Assembly (NCBI RefSeq): GCF_013359935.1
Contig: NZ_JABMCB010000159.1
Span: 1-64,000, forward strand
Length of the DNA stretch: 64,000 nucleotides
Direction: 5' to 3'
DNA from: Paenibacillus xylanilyticus
Lineage (GTDB): Bacteria > Bacillota > Bacilli > Paenibacillales > Paenibacillaceae
Shown: positions 6,140-14,636 of the stretch, piece by piece
Numbering within the stretch: the first letter of the stretch is position 1
Layout: each line of letters begins with the position of its first letter
Translations under genes and position numbers: made by a program
Notes under the pieces: model-generated
Databases searched by the model: none
What the model was told of the DNA's origin: nothing
What the model saw: only the letters and a program-made list of their open reading frames with translations

Positions 6140-7174
6140 ATGCTCAATCGGCTTAACGATATAACCGACTTTGTTCACCAACTTACCCATCGCATACATA
6201 ACCTGTTCGCCCCGCCTGGCTCAACCTGCCTGACCTGTGGCACCCGTGCCGTACTATCTCCAACCTACCCAGGGATTTGTACGCGCTGCGTGAAACAGAT
6301 TCCCTGGATTCGCTCCATTCGCTGTCAGCGCTGTGGCCGGGCCATCGGCTGTCCGGACTGTATCCGTCCACATATGCAAAACCGTTCGTTCATCTGCAAC
6401 CGCAGTGCCGTCCAGTACAATGCCCTTATGAAAGAATGGATCGGTATGTACAAATTCAGAGGCCATGAACGCTACGCGCCGCTGTTAACGTCGCTTCTTA
6501 TTCAAGCTTATCAAGCTATATGCGAAGAAATGAGTTCGGTTGTGGCAAAAGAAACCCCGGCTTCCGTGGCGCATCCCGCCACCTCTGCTTCACCTCCGGT
6601 GGATGCCGGCTTACATCCACCAAGCCCGCGCACGTCAACGGACGTGCGCGTCCAGGCGCCTAGCGCGCACGCTTCACCAGCCGTACGCGTCCATGCCCAA
6701 GCAGCGACGGGCCGTCCGCAGTCGCTGCTCCCAAGCCCCAAGCCGCGATGGCGGCCTGACGCGGTGACTTACGTCCCGGTCAGCGACGAACGCCTTGCCG
6801 AGCGCGGCTTCAACCAGGCCGAGCGGCTCGGTGCCGGACTCGCCGCAGCCTGCCGCCTACCCGTGGTTGATCTGCTGCAGCGCCGCATCAACACCACCAA
6901 GCAGAGCTTCAAGACACGCGGTGAGCGGATCGAGACCATGAAGGAGGCTTTTTCAATAAACCGGGGTACAGTGGATATCTTGAGGGAGATCTATATGGGA
7001 AAAGCAGCACCTAATCGTCTGAGAATACACTCTTCTCCACTCCGATTGCTGCTAATCGATGATATTTATACGACAGGGAGCACCCTGGATGCATGCGGGA
7101 GAGTGATTTTAAATGCCGGTTTGACTCTCAATATTCCCATAGAGATCTATACACTAACATTGGCAAGATCCTAG
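6140..7174 (+). CDS. comFC: ComFC competence phosphoribosyltransferase-like protein
   Basis: 344 residues. N-terminal zinc ribbon with CLTC ... CTRC and CQRC ... CPDC pairs (about residues 33-80), then a phosphoribosyltransferase domain with the PRPP-binding signature LLLIDDIYTTGSTLDAC and the family block ERGFNQAERL. It acts in the cytoplasm in late steps of DNA uptake. It is longer than the ~230-residue norm, mainly because of a Pro/Ala/Ser-rich insert around residues 133-208 (about 6537-6760) with much higher GC than the flanks. AGGAGG (6124-6129) precedes ATG 6140. It follows comFA by 30 bases and was probably its operon partner. Confidence 0.88.
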   Translation: MLNRLNDITDFVHQLTHRIHNLFAPPGSTCLTCGTRAVLSPTYPGICTRCVKQIPWIRSIRCQRCGRAIGCPDCIRPHMQNRSFICNRSAVQYNALMKEWIGMYKFRGHERYAPLLTSLLIQAYQAICEEMSSVVAKETPASVAHPATSASPPVDAGLHPPSPRTSTDVRVQAPSAHASPAVRVHAQAATGRPQSLLPSPKPRWRPDAVTYVPVSDERLAERGFNQAERLGAGLAAACRLPVVDLLQRRINTTKQSFKTRGERIETMKEAFSINRGTVDILREIYMGKAAPNRLRIHSSPLRLLLIDDIYTTGSTLDACGRVILNAGLTLNIPIEIYTLTLARS

Positions 7175-7220
7175 GCATTGTAACATGAGCTGAGTATCTT
7201 ACTGTATAAGATGAACTTAA

Positions 7221-7375
7221 ACATTTACAGAGAACGAAGAGTGTAGAATTAGTCTGGAGAAGCAGGGTGGTCTCGTTTACCTCCCCAATGTTCCTTTTGC
7301 AGGAGGGAATCAAAAAATCCGGGAATAACAGTGATCGGAAGATGGTACTGCAATCTTAGCGGTGTAGTGCTAAGA
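7221..7375 (+). repeat. structured dispersed repeat, copy E (degenerate)
   Basis: It contains the family core (GATCGGAAGATGGTACTGCA, 7333-7352) and GGGAATAACAGTG upstream of it. TGTAG (7242-7246) can pair with CTGCA (7348-7352), and TTACA (7225-7229) with TGTA (7363-7366). It lies between convergent comFC and the minus-strand operon and is the most diverged copy in the window. Confidence 0.6.
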
Positions 7376-7458
7376 TTATGGGTTCAACTTCAATGGATAA
7401 ATAAAAAGGGGTCCATGATGAATTCGAAAATTTACCATGGGCCCTAAGTTATATGAAT

Positions 7459-7491
7459 TACAGCAGACAAGAAAGATGGAAGCTTGCTGTA
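7459..7491 (-). terminator. weak hairpin after the HerA operon
   Basis: TACAGCA (7459-7465) and TGCTGTA (7485-7491) are complementary, 18 bases beyond the last gene of the minus-strand operon. No clear T run follows, so terminator function is uncertain. Confidence 0.35.
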
Positions 7492-7509
7492 CAGTAACTG
7501 TCTCGGATT

Positions 7510-10320
7510 TTAGTATATTTGTCTTTCGATCCATCCTTCGGGGCTTAAGTTTTTTACTCCGAAGAATACCTCGAGCAGATCAAGCTGATCGCCAAATTCC
7601 GCAATCATCATTGCATAGCACAACTGTTTGCGATGATCAGGCTTCATCAGCTCTGTATGGATATGTTCTGACAAATTGGCTTTCTTCAGCAGTTGATCGA
7701 CCAGCAGCAGACTTTCATAGTGCACCGGTTTACTTTGTGCGGCAATAAAGCCCATAAGCTCCTGAATGCTGATCGGCAGCAGGAACCGGAAACTCTGATA
7801 TTTATCGTATACCGCAGAGAACTTATGCATCGGGTGTTCCATGCTTCTGCTTCGGAACAGCCCTCTGATGTTATGAACCATATAGACCAGCGGATCGGTA
7901 CTTGCTTCTATTTCTTCTATTAATTGAACAAGCTTTATATACGGAATATGCTCCGTAAACAGCTTGGATCTGAAATACCGTTCCAAAAGCTTGCTCCACC
8001 AGTAATTCCGATTGGCAGACTGCAGCAGCAGGCCAAACCGTTCTTCCACCATCTCGGCCAAACGATGCTCTACAGCGGACTGCAACTCAGGGAATAACAG
8101 ACAGGTATTAATCATCCTGTAGCAATCCTCAATAAAAACGTCATGCTGCAGCAGATAATCCTCCGTACTAAACAAGGTGACATTCGGACGCTGCACATCC
8201 TTACGGTTGGAGGCCAGCGTGGCCGCATCTACGTCAACCTTCACCTTCATGGCCGTATCCACATCGCCATGGAAGATAATCGCTTCTCCTTGCTTCAGTC
8301 GGATCAACTCATCCATTTCATTGTCCTGGAGACCGATGGAATCACCGATAACTTGACGGTCGTCTTTGGCGAACAGGCGGTGGGCAATTTTGAGGTTGGT
8401 ATTCTTGATAATATCCGGCGAGAGCTTGCTTGGAATCTGGTCGGCAACCAACATGCCTTGACCATAGGTGCGGATCTCTGAGAGCATATTATTAAAGGTT
8501 TCCACCGCTTTGCCCTTCATGTCAGCCTGCTCCTGATTGCCAGAGGCTTGTACATTCGCGAGTAACCGGTGTGCCTCCTCGATTACCAGCAGATGCTGCA
8601 GATCCTGGCTGTGAAGACCTTCTGACACATAGTATTCATAGATTGAAATGAGCAGTAGCCCCATAAGGAAAACCTTTTCCTGGTCATCTCCGATATGTTC
8701 CAGCTCAATGATGGTCGGTGTCTGCAGCAGCTTTTTGATGGATATCCCACTCCGGCAATTCAGTATGTTCCCTTTGGCACCGCTCAACAAACTGCCGATC
8801 CGAACCTTCAATGCGCCGCGAAGGTCACTGGACAATTCCGCAGAATAACCTGCTGCTTCGATAGCGGAATCAATAGCTCCATTTAAATCCTCCAGTGTAG
8901 GAAACAGCTGATCCCTGTGCAAACCGAGTTCATAAATATTCCGTCCTGAAATGAAATCCCATCCTGTACGGCGGTAAATATCATAAAAAGCTGTCTCCAA
9001 GATATACGGCATCGGCCCATACATTGGAAATGCAGCGATAAACACCGACTTCAAATGGTCCAAGTGAGTTTGGATGTGAATATGTTCAGGAAAGGCAAAG
9101 GGATTGATCTTTAGGCTGAAGGCCCCCTCAATGCCGAGGATATATCTTTTCAGCATAGGAATTGCCGTATCCAGATATTTGTACTCCGTCTTGGCAGGCT
9201 CCAAAACCAAAAAGGGCTTCTTCTGCTTATATACCTGCATCAGTATACTTTTGATCGTACTGGTTTTGCCGCTTCCCGTAACTCCTGCCACAAATGCATG
9301 TCTCGTCAGGTCAGCCAAAGGGAGTTTTACAGGGACTCTGGTTTCGTGCGTAAGGATCAGTCGTCCCAGGCTAATCGCTTTCTTGTCATCAGCGACGTCC
9401 CCGGCGATATCCGCCCCGAAGATCACCTTGCGATTTTGTTGGAAGCCCGGGACTGGCTTCATTGGAAACGCTATTAATGCCGCAAGGTTATTGACATTAA
9501 CATAGTTCAAAAACTCTACGGGGGAGGCGCTCTGTGTTCTACGCAGTCGGTAGAGCGACTGGGAACCGGAACGTCGGGTAAATGTCTCCATTTTGGAGGC
9601 AATTAACGAAGCAATCCCTTGTCCGGCGTAGATTGTAAACTCAGCCGAACTGAAAACCGCTCCCTGGCTGTTCAAGGTATAGAGGTGATTCTCCAGAATG
9701 TCCAGCTGCTGCTTCACATTAATATTCACCAATTCATATGAACGGTTATCTCCACCCACCAACGTCTTCTTAATTTGATCAAACAGCTTGTTCTGTTCAC
9801 CAATCTGTACCGTTGCCTTCTGTGTCATATCATTGATCGTCTGCTCTAGCAGGCTAATCTGCCTCGCTATTGAATCATCGTCTGCCGCACCTAGCTTAAT
9901 TTGAAGCAGGAAGGTCTCACGCGGTAGGGCCCGAATCAGCTCATCCAGCAGGTTCTCCTCGCGTTCCTTCAATACTAACGGAGAAGCAGAACCCCGAAGC
10001 GTCATCTTTTCTTTGGCAAAAGAGGTATCTGGTACAAAGACTTCCTGTACCCAATCACAACGTGGGACCCAATGCTGCAGTACCGGTTGCATTGCATCTT
10101 CGTCCATTTGCACATAATAATGCAGCTGTTCTTCGTGATAATAAATTACGATCGAACCCGACTGTCCTTCAGTGCCGGCGTAATGCAGGTAATCGAGCAT
10201 ATCGCGGACCGCCGAATATCCTTCGTTCAGTTGGACCTCGATCTCTTCTTTTCCTTGGTATACATAATAGCTCTCTTGAGTGTCCTGTACAGCGAATTGT
10301 CTAATGCGATAGTAGGGCAT
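7510..10320 (-). CDS. HerA/FtsK-type hexameric ATPase (DUF87-like)
   Basis: 936 residues; the start is ATG 10320, with GGAGG four bases upstream. The N-terminal ~270 residues have beta-rich and coiled-coil parts. The RecA-like core carries Walker A GVTGSGKTS (about 346-354), LVLEPAKTEYK, Walker B LLVIEEAH (about 577-584) and a downstream block GMLVADQIPSKLSPDIIKNTNLKIAHRL, a combination typical of HerA/DUF87 translocases. The last ~230 residues are helical and unrecognised. HerA proteins pump DNA as hexamers, often with a nuclease partner; a possible nuclease is encoded two genes upstream. It is the last gene of a nine-gene operon and overlaps the preceding gene by 20 bases. Confidence 0.85.
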   Translation of the reverse strand: MPYYRIRQFAVQDTQESYYVYQGKEEIEVQLNEGYSAVRDMLDYLHYAGTEGQSGSIVIYYHEEQLHYYVQMDEDAMQPVLQHWVPRCDWVQEVFVPDTSFAKEKMTLRGSASPLVLKEREENLLDELIRALPRETFLLQIKLGAADDDSIARQISLLEQTINDMTQKATVQIGEQNKLFDQIKKTLVGGDNRSYELVNINVKQQLDILENHLYTLNSQGAVFSSAEFTIYAGQGIASLIASKMETFTRRSGSQSLYRLRRTQSASPVEFLNYVNVNNLAALIAFPMKPVPGFQQNRKVIFGADIAGDVADDKKAISLGRLILTHETRVPVKLPLADLTRHAFVAGVTGSGKTSTIKSILMQVYKQKKPFLVLEPAKTEYKYLDTAIPMLKRYILGIEGAFSLKINPFAFPEHIHIQTHLDHLKSVFIAAFPMYGPMPYILETAFYDIYRRTGWDFISGRNIYELGLHRDQLFPTLEDLNGAIDSAIEAAGYSAELSSDLRGALKVRIGSLLSGAKGNILNCRSGISIKKLLQTPTIIELEHIGDDQEKVFLMGLLLISIYEYYVSEGLHSQDLQHLLVIEEAHRLLANVQASGNQEQADMKGKAVETFNNMLSEIRTYGQGMLVADQIPSKLSPDIIKNTNLKIAHRLFAKDDRQVIGDSIGLQDNEMDELIRLKQGEAIIFHGDVDTAMKVKVDVDAATLASNRKDVQRPNVTLFSTEDYLLQHDVFIEDCYRMINTCLLFPELQSAVEHRLAEMVEERFGLLLQSANRNYWWSKLLERYFRSKLFTEHIPYIKLVQLIEEIEASTDPLVYMVHNIRGLFRSRSMEHPMHKFSAVYDKYQSFRFLLPISIQELMGFIAAQSKPVHYESLLLVDQLLKKANLSEHIHTELMKPDHRKQLCYAMMIAEFGDQLDLLEVFFGVKNLSPEGWIERQIY

Positions 10321-10744
10321 GTGCCTCCAGCTCCCCCATATTCCAGAACAGGATGTATTCGTCTTGACCAAGCTGATCAGCGAGGCTGCAGCAAAGATCG
10401 GTGAACTCTTCAGGAAGCTGATCCCTTTGATGCTGCAGCAGGTCCAGCAGATCAGCTTTGTTAAACAGACCGTTCGAAAGCTTCGCACGAACTTCTCCCG
10501 CAGGCAGCCGGTTGATAACCGAATCCTCAATGCGTTCTACGGACACGCCTTCTTCGGAGAGCGCTGCAATTTGCTGCTGCACTTTCTCGGCACAGTCGCC
10601 CATACTCTCAAGGATGTCCACTCTTTCTTGAAAGGAAATTTCCCTGCTCACAGACAATGTCGCATATTCCCTAAATTTACCGTATCGTTTTTTGAGCTCC
10701 ATATCTTTACTTTTAATTACGAGGATGATCATCTGCTCATTCAC
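10301..10744 (-). CDS. hypothetical protein of the HerA operon
   Basis: 147 residues, soluble and largely helical, starting at GTG 10744 with AAAGGAG ten bases upstream. There are no motifs I recognise; the C-terminal half is acidic (LLDLLQHQRDQLPEEFTDLCCSLADQLGQDEYI). Its end overlaps the HerA start by 20 bases, so the two are translationally coupled and likely made in fixed ratio, consistent with an adaptor or partner subunit of the ATPase. Confidence 0.65.
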   Translation of the reverse strand: MNEQMIILVIKSKDMELKKRYGKFREYATLSVSREISFQERVDILESMGDCAEKVQQQIAALSEEGVSVERIEDSVINRLPAGEVRAKLSNGLFNKADLLDLLQHQRDQLPEEFTDLCCSLADQLGQDEYILFWNMGELEAHALLSH

Positions 10745-10759
10745 TGTTTCAGCTCTCCT

Positions 10760-11503
10760 TTAGCTCATAAATATCGCCAGCTGCACACTCTGGGATGGCA
10801 GTCCTGCAATGAGTTTGCCGCCTGCTTCCTCGATCTCCGTAATCACCTTGGCCGCAAGATCCGGATTTTGAAGCAGCGCTTTTGCTGTATTCTCGTTAAT
10901 TACAACAAACGAATGGTCCGATATCTGCTTGCCTGCGGCGATCTGCTGCTGGAGTTCTCCGTTTAACAACTCGGACCTGAGATAGGGAAGTCCTCCATTC
11001 TTCACTTCGAAGGAGGCGGATTCACCTTTCATGAGGTCATAATTACGGTCGAGTGTAATCTCGCCACCCTGAATATTCATCTCGATCTGCCTCAGGTTAG
11101 CATTGGACTCCATTATTTGCAGATCAATTCGGTTCCCGCCAGCTGCATTCTCAAGCTGGACAGGAATCTGGGAGCGCATCTCACCATATTGCGAGAGTTT
11201 CGCCTCCATAAGGCTTTCGCCCATCTGCCCCTTAAGCTGGACATTGTTATATGCCTCCTGAACGGCATCTGGATTAGTCTGGGACAGCTCCCGAAATTCA
11301 CTTAGCTTCCGATAATTTTCATTGTCCAGCAGGCCGTTTAGCTTCTCCATCGTTTCCTGACTTGGTGCAAGTTCTGCGGAACCGTTCCATTCCGCTGCTT
11401 TATGGCTGATTTCCAGTGATTTTTGTACTGTCTCCTGCATGGCAGCTGATTCAGCGGCCTTCTCTGTCATGATTGCTGTCGTTGTCAGTATTGCTGGCTC
11501 CAT
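10760..11503 (-). CDS. possible PD-(D/E)XK-type nuclease of the HerA operon
   Basis: 247 residues. A helical N-terminus (about 1-85) precedes a segment that fits the PD-(D/E)XK fold: Glu96 in the helix KGQMGESLMEAKLSQYG, Asp127 in NRIDLQI and Glu166-x-Lys168 in SFEVKNGG, in order and with reasonable spacing. HerA translocases usually work with a nuclease (NurA is the classical partner), which supports the guess. No close family is recognised and activity is unproven. The start at 11503 has GAGGAGG 12 bases upstream. Confidence 0.5.
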   Translation of the reverse strand: MEPAILTTTAIMTEKAAESAAMQETVQKSLEISHKAAEWNGSAELAPSQETMEKLNGLLDNENYRKLSEFRELSQTNPDAVQEAYNNVQLKGQMGESLMEAKLSQYGEMRSQIPVQLENAAGGNRIDLQIMESNANLRQIEMNIQGGEITLDRNYDLMKGESASFEVKNGGLPYLRSELLNGELQQQIAAGKQISDHSFVVINENTAKALLQNPDLAAKVITEIEEAGGKLIAGLPSQSVQLAIFMS

Positions 11504-11522
11504 CTATTATTCTAGCCTCCTC

Positions 11523-11924
11523 TTAGTACGTAATGTTTGCGGCCGTCTGCTTGGGGGCGTCGATCTCATAAACGACCCGCTGAACCTCCACCAGCTCGTT
11601 TATTGCTTCTTTGGTTAGTACACGGCTCGACAATACTTCTTCATGCATTTTTTTGATCCATTCACCCTTGGTATTTTGAAAATAAAACTCTGTTTTCACA
11701 GCTATTCTGCGGCTATTGGGCACATAATCAAAGGTCAGGCGGCCCGAAATAAACGTTAATTCTCCGCGTTCCATCTCGGCCAGAATGATTTTGTCACTTC
11801 CTTCGGAATACCGATCTGCCAGTTCATGCAGAAGGATAGGACTCACTCGTTTTATTCTAAAAAGTGCATAGGTCACAGTAACAGCAAGCAGCGCACCCCC
11901 AATGGCAATCACTTTACTAAACAT
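11523..11924 (-). CDS. membrane-anchored protein of the HerA operon, paralogue of 11917-12345
   Basis: About 133 residues: an N-terminal membrane anchor (MFSKVIAIGGALLAVTVTYALF), then a cytoplasmic domain. The domain repeats the pattern of the upstream gene product: ELADRYSEGSDKIILAEMERGELTFISGRL ... EFYFQNTKGEWIKK here, against ELAQLYDKSTDDLILDAVRREGLVFVGGKL ... EAYFKRPDGEWVVK there. The two look like an old tandem duplication of a winged-helix-like plus beta domain. The ATG at 11924 overlaps the previous gene end by 8 bases and has GGGGGCGG upstream. Function unknown. Confidence 0.65.
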   Translation of the reverse strand: MFSKVIAIGGALLAVTVTYALFRIKRVSPILLHELADRYSEGSDKIILAEMERGELTFISGRLTFDYVPNSRRIAVKTEFYFQNTKGEWIKKMHEEVLSSRVLTKEAINELVEVQRVVYEIDAPKQTAANITY

Positions 11925-12345
11925 GCATTCCGCCCCCTGCTTCCGGTTCTGTAAGTTCAAAATCAATCTGCTTCAACCGCTTAAGTTCATTCCTGCTGTC
12001 CAGCAGCATGATATTCAGCGGCATTGCCGCCGACTGGTTTTTCTTGACAACCCATTCTCCATCAGGTCGCTTGAAATAAGCCTCCAAGCCGACCACATAA
12101 CCAAGCTCATCTTCTGTAATCGCGATATACAGCTTTCCGCCGACAAAGACGAGGCCTTCTCTGCGTACCGCGTCCAGAATCAAGTCATCCGTTGATTTAT
12201 CATATAATTGCGCAAGTTCATCAATGGTATAATTTTTTTTAGTGTTGTCGTATACTCGCTTCGCTACTTCTTCCCGCACATACTTCTCTAACAGTTCAAA
12301 TCGATCAATAATACCTTTATGGGACTTCGCCGCAGGCTCCTGCAT
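11917..12345 (-). CDS. soluble protein of the HerA operon, paralogue of 11523-11924
   Basis: 142 residues with the same domain as the next gene but without its membrane anchor: IDELAQLYDKSTDDLILDAVRREGLVFVGGKLYI (a helix-turn-helix-like start) followed by EAYFKRPDGEWVVKK. GGAGG seven bases upstream supports the ATG at 12345. A membrane-bound and a free version of one domain, encoded side by side, suggests a receptor/partner pair or a heteromeric complex. No known family is recognised. Confidence 0.65.
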   Translation of the reverse strand: MQEPAAKSHKGIIDRFELLEKYVREEVAKRVYDNTKKNYTIDELAQLYDKSTDDLILDAVRREGLVFVGGKLYIAITEDELGYVVGLEAYFKRPDGEWVVKKNQSAAMPLNIMLLDSRNELKRLKQIDFELTEPEAGGGMHV

Positions 12346-12381
12346 CTTTCCGCCTCCATCTATTCAACGTTATTTGCTATT

Positions 12382-12735
12382 CTAGATTACCAGCTTCAGT
12401 TCTTTCTCGAGGTCCTGCGAGATATCGACTTCCTGGTTCATTTTCTTCGCTTTTGCCAGAATTTCCGGCGGCACCTCAGATTCCGGAACGGTTTTGGTTA
12501 TGGTTGTCTCATGCCATTTGCCTTCCTCGTCCAGTTGATAGCTCTTGGCAATTTCCTGAAAGCCTTCGGCTATTTTCTTGGCAAAGACCTTCACGCCAAT
12601 GACCGCAGCCTTGACTGCCTTCACCACTTTCTTGACCAGCGTATTCAACCATTTTCTGATATCATCCCAAAATGCGGCAATAATTCCTGCTGTCGCTGCT
12701 GCCGCAGCAGCAACTAACAATGCTGTAAATATCAT
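12382..12735 (-). CDS. small membrane-anchored protein, paralogue of 14292-14636
   Basis: 117 residues: an N-terminal Ala-rich membrane helix (MIFTALLVAAAAAATAGIIAAFW), then an amphipathic basic stretch (WLNTLVKKVVKAVKAAVIGVKVFAKKI) and a C-terminal domain ending in SEVPPEILAKAKKMNQEVDISQDLEKEL. The product of 14292-14636 repeats the same plan (SADEVPPEIRQMAHMGVERDITNELAAKL), so the operon carries two copies. Its ATG overlaps the stop of the AAA+ gene (TAATG). The function is unknown; the basic amphipathic helix may lie on the membrane surface. Confidence 0.65.
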   Translation of the reverse strand: MIFTALLVAAAAAATAGIIAAFWDDIRKWLNTLVKKVVKAVKAAVIGVKVFAKKIAEGFQEIAKSYQLDEEGKWHETTITKTVPESEVPPEILAKAKKMNQEVDISQDLEKELKLVI

Positions 12736-13730
12736 TAATTCTGACCTCCCTGGATAAAATGATTGCCAAGCTGCTGTTTCACATATGCCTCGCTAACCGG
12801 TCTGGTTTCAATCGTGACATTGTTGTTGGCCTGGATACTTTGCTTAATAGAGCTGAGCGCTTCGAATAAGTGTTCATGTCTTACAATAAGTTCCGGAGTG
12901 CCAGCGCCCTTGAATGCGGCCATCAGAACGGCATTGGAAATGTCACTGCCTGAAATGCCGTCAAATTGCCTCGCGGTTTCTTCAATACGGATGTCATTAG
13001 GCATTTGCGGTGGAATCAGCTTCTGAAGCAATCGGGCACGACCCTCGGCATCTGGTAGTTCAAACTCGATATGAGCCAATATGCGCCGCATGAAGGCAGG
13101 ATCGAAATTGGATATGTAATTGGTTGCGAATAGAATAATACTCTTGTAATCATTAAGCAGGGTCAGCATTACAGAACGTGTTTGATTCACACTCGTATCT
13201 GTAGCATTATTCATATTGGTAACCCTGCGGCTAAGAATGGCATCTGCTTCGTCGAAAAAAAGCACACTGCCAGTTTGTTCAGCCGTCTGAAACGCTTTGG
13301 TTAAGTTTTTGGGTGTATCCCCCACGTATTTAGACTCAATGTCCGCATAGTTGATAATCATCAGTGGCATATTCAAATGGTTAGCAATTGCATGTGCTAC
13401 CATCGTTTTGCCTGTGCCTGGGGGGCCGTACAGGTTGATGCCGATCTTGCTGGCATGTTTGTGTGTTTGCGAAAGACCCCAATCTCCAAAGACCAAATCT
13501 CCTTTTTCTTTAATTGCAAGGGCGTTTCGAATCGAATCTAGTGTTTTCTCAGGCAAGATAACATCGTTGAAGCTATATTTTGGAGGAACAGGAATAAAAG
13601 AGAGGGGGGTGTTCTCCACTTGTCTGCTTTCTTTATTTTCCCTTGAAACATTAGTTTCAAGCATTGCTTCCGAACTTGCTGAAATCTCCGTATGGACTGC
13701 TTGTTGATCTCTCCTCTTACCGATGGCCAT
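12735..13730 (-). CDS. AAA+ ATPase (FtsH/CDC48-like single module)
   Basis: 331 residues with a disordered N-terminus (about 1-45) and one AAA+ module: Walker A GPPGTGKT (102-109), an aromatic pore loop KYVGDTP (about 134-140), Walker B VLFFDEAD (156-163), the sensor block ILFATNYISNFDPAFMRRI with arginine fingers, and a small lid domain. There is no protease domain. Such ATPases thread or remodel protein substrates. It stands in the middle of the operon among small membrane proteins that could recruit it to the membrane. The start at 13730 follows AAAGGAG. Confidence 0.85.
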   Translation of the reverse strand: MAIGKRRDQQAVHTEISASSEAMLETNVSRENKESRQVENTPLSFIPVPPKYSFNDVILPEKTLDSIRNALAIKEKGDLVFGDWGLSQTHKHASKIGINLYGPPGTGKTMVAHAIANHLNMPLMIINYADIESKYVGDTPKNLTKAFQTAEQTGSVLFFDEADAILSRRVTNMNNATDTSVNQTRSVMLTLLNDYKSIILFATNYISNFDPAFMRRILAHIEFELPDAEGRARLLQKLIPPQMPNDIRIEETARQFDGISGSDISNAVLMAAFKGAGTPELIVRHEHLFEALSSIKQSIQANNNVTIETRPVSEAYVKQQLGNHFIQGGQN

Positions 13731-13766
13731 ATGTACAACTCCTTTTAATTTTGCTGAGGGGGTTCA

Positions 13767-14267
13767 TTAATCTACGATAAAATGTGTAGTGATGACGCCC
13801 TGCGGATAATCCCTTTGTTCAGTCCAGCGGAACAACATGCTGCCTTCCAATCCGAACTCTATGATTTCCACTTTGCCCTGTTGATGTAATTGCTCCAGTA
13901 CGTTCACAAGAGCCTGTCTGCTAGGAGCACCCTCTACCTTGTTGAGTAGATCTTCCATTGATGCGATCTCATTCTCGTGGAAAACCCGGGTCACGCGGAT
14001 TTCCAAAGGTTCCGGACCCAGATATCGGATTAGCCAAATCACTAAGACGCAGGCAGCAATGACTAGAAGTGCCCAAGCACCAATGACAGTAAACAAATAT
14101 ATAAAGAAGGCAATAATTGCTACAGGAACTGCTATAATCATTGCCCATTTCACAATGTAATACAGCGCAACAAACACGAGCTTAACTAGAGAAATGACCA
14201 GACTGATCAGAAACACAATGAGTCCGATCCCTAAAACAATGCCTATGATACCCAGTATGATAGCCAT
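13767..14267 (-). CDS. membrane protein with C-terminal winged-helix-like domain
   Basis: 166 residues: two or three tightly packed N-terminal membrane helices (about 1-85), then a soluble tail (VTRVFHENEIASMEDLLNKVEGAPSRQALVNVLEQLHQQGKVEIIEFG ... MLFRWTEQRD) that looks like a small winged helix. AGGAGG nine bases upstream supports the ATG at 14267. It sits between the AAA+ gene and the first gene of the operon. I know no family for it. Confidence 0.65.
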   Translation of the reverse strand: MAIILGIIGIVLGIGLIVFLISLVISLVKLVFVALYYIVKWAMIIAVPVAIIAFFIYLFTVIGAWALLVIAACVLVIWLIRYLGPEPLEIRVTRVFHENEIASMEDLLNKVEGAPSRQALVNVLEQLHQQGKVEIIEFGLEGSMLFRWTEQRDYPQGVITTHFIVD

Positions 14268-14291
14268 TCCGAATTCCTCCTCTCATCATAT

Positions 14292-14636
14292 TTATGTATG
14301 GAGCTTCGCTGCCAACTCGTTAGTAATATCCCGTTCAACGCCCATGTGCGCCATTTGCCGTATTTCAGGCGGCACTTCATCCGCTGATACTTCCCGCGTA
14401 GTCACCGTTTCGTTCCAGCGGTCATTGTGATCTTTCACATAATGCTTCGATGTCTCTTGGAAGCCACTGCCCAGTTTACGCAAAAACAGCTTGGTCCCAT
14501 AAATTGATCGTTTAATCCATTCTTGAACTTTTTGGATGGATCGCTTTAACCACGAAATGGTTTCATTCCAGAAGGTTACGATTAACGTACCTCCTACCAA
14601 TAAAGTGGCTGCGACGATCAAGGAAGTTATAATCAT
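14292..14636 (-). CDS. small membrane-anchored protein, first gene of the HerA operon
   Basis: 114 residues with an N-terminal membrane helix (MIITSLIVAATLLVGGTLIVTFW), an amphipathic basic segment (WLKRSIQKVQEWIKRSIYGTKLFLRKLG) and the tail SADEVPPEIRQMAHMGVERDITNELAAKL. It is a clear paralogue of 12382-12735. GAGGAG lies 12 bases before the ATG. It is the promoter-proximal gene of the nine-gene minus-strand operon; I could not place a convincing promoter upstream. Confidence 0.65.
   Translation of the reverse strand: MIITSLIVAATLLVGGTLIVTFWNETISWLKRSIQKVQEWIKRSIYGTKLFLRKLGSGFQETSKHYVKDHNDRWNETVTTREVSADEVPPEIRQMAHMGVERDITNELAAKLHT

Noticed and set aside
10062..10966. plus-strand frames of 80-215 codons opposite the HerA operon
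   Set aside because: Shadows of the minus-strand genes: no ribosome sites, no domain pattern, and the opposite strand has coupled genes with clear motifs.
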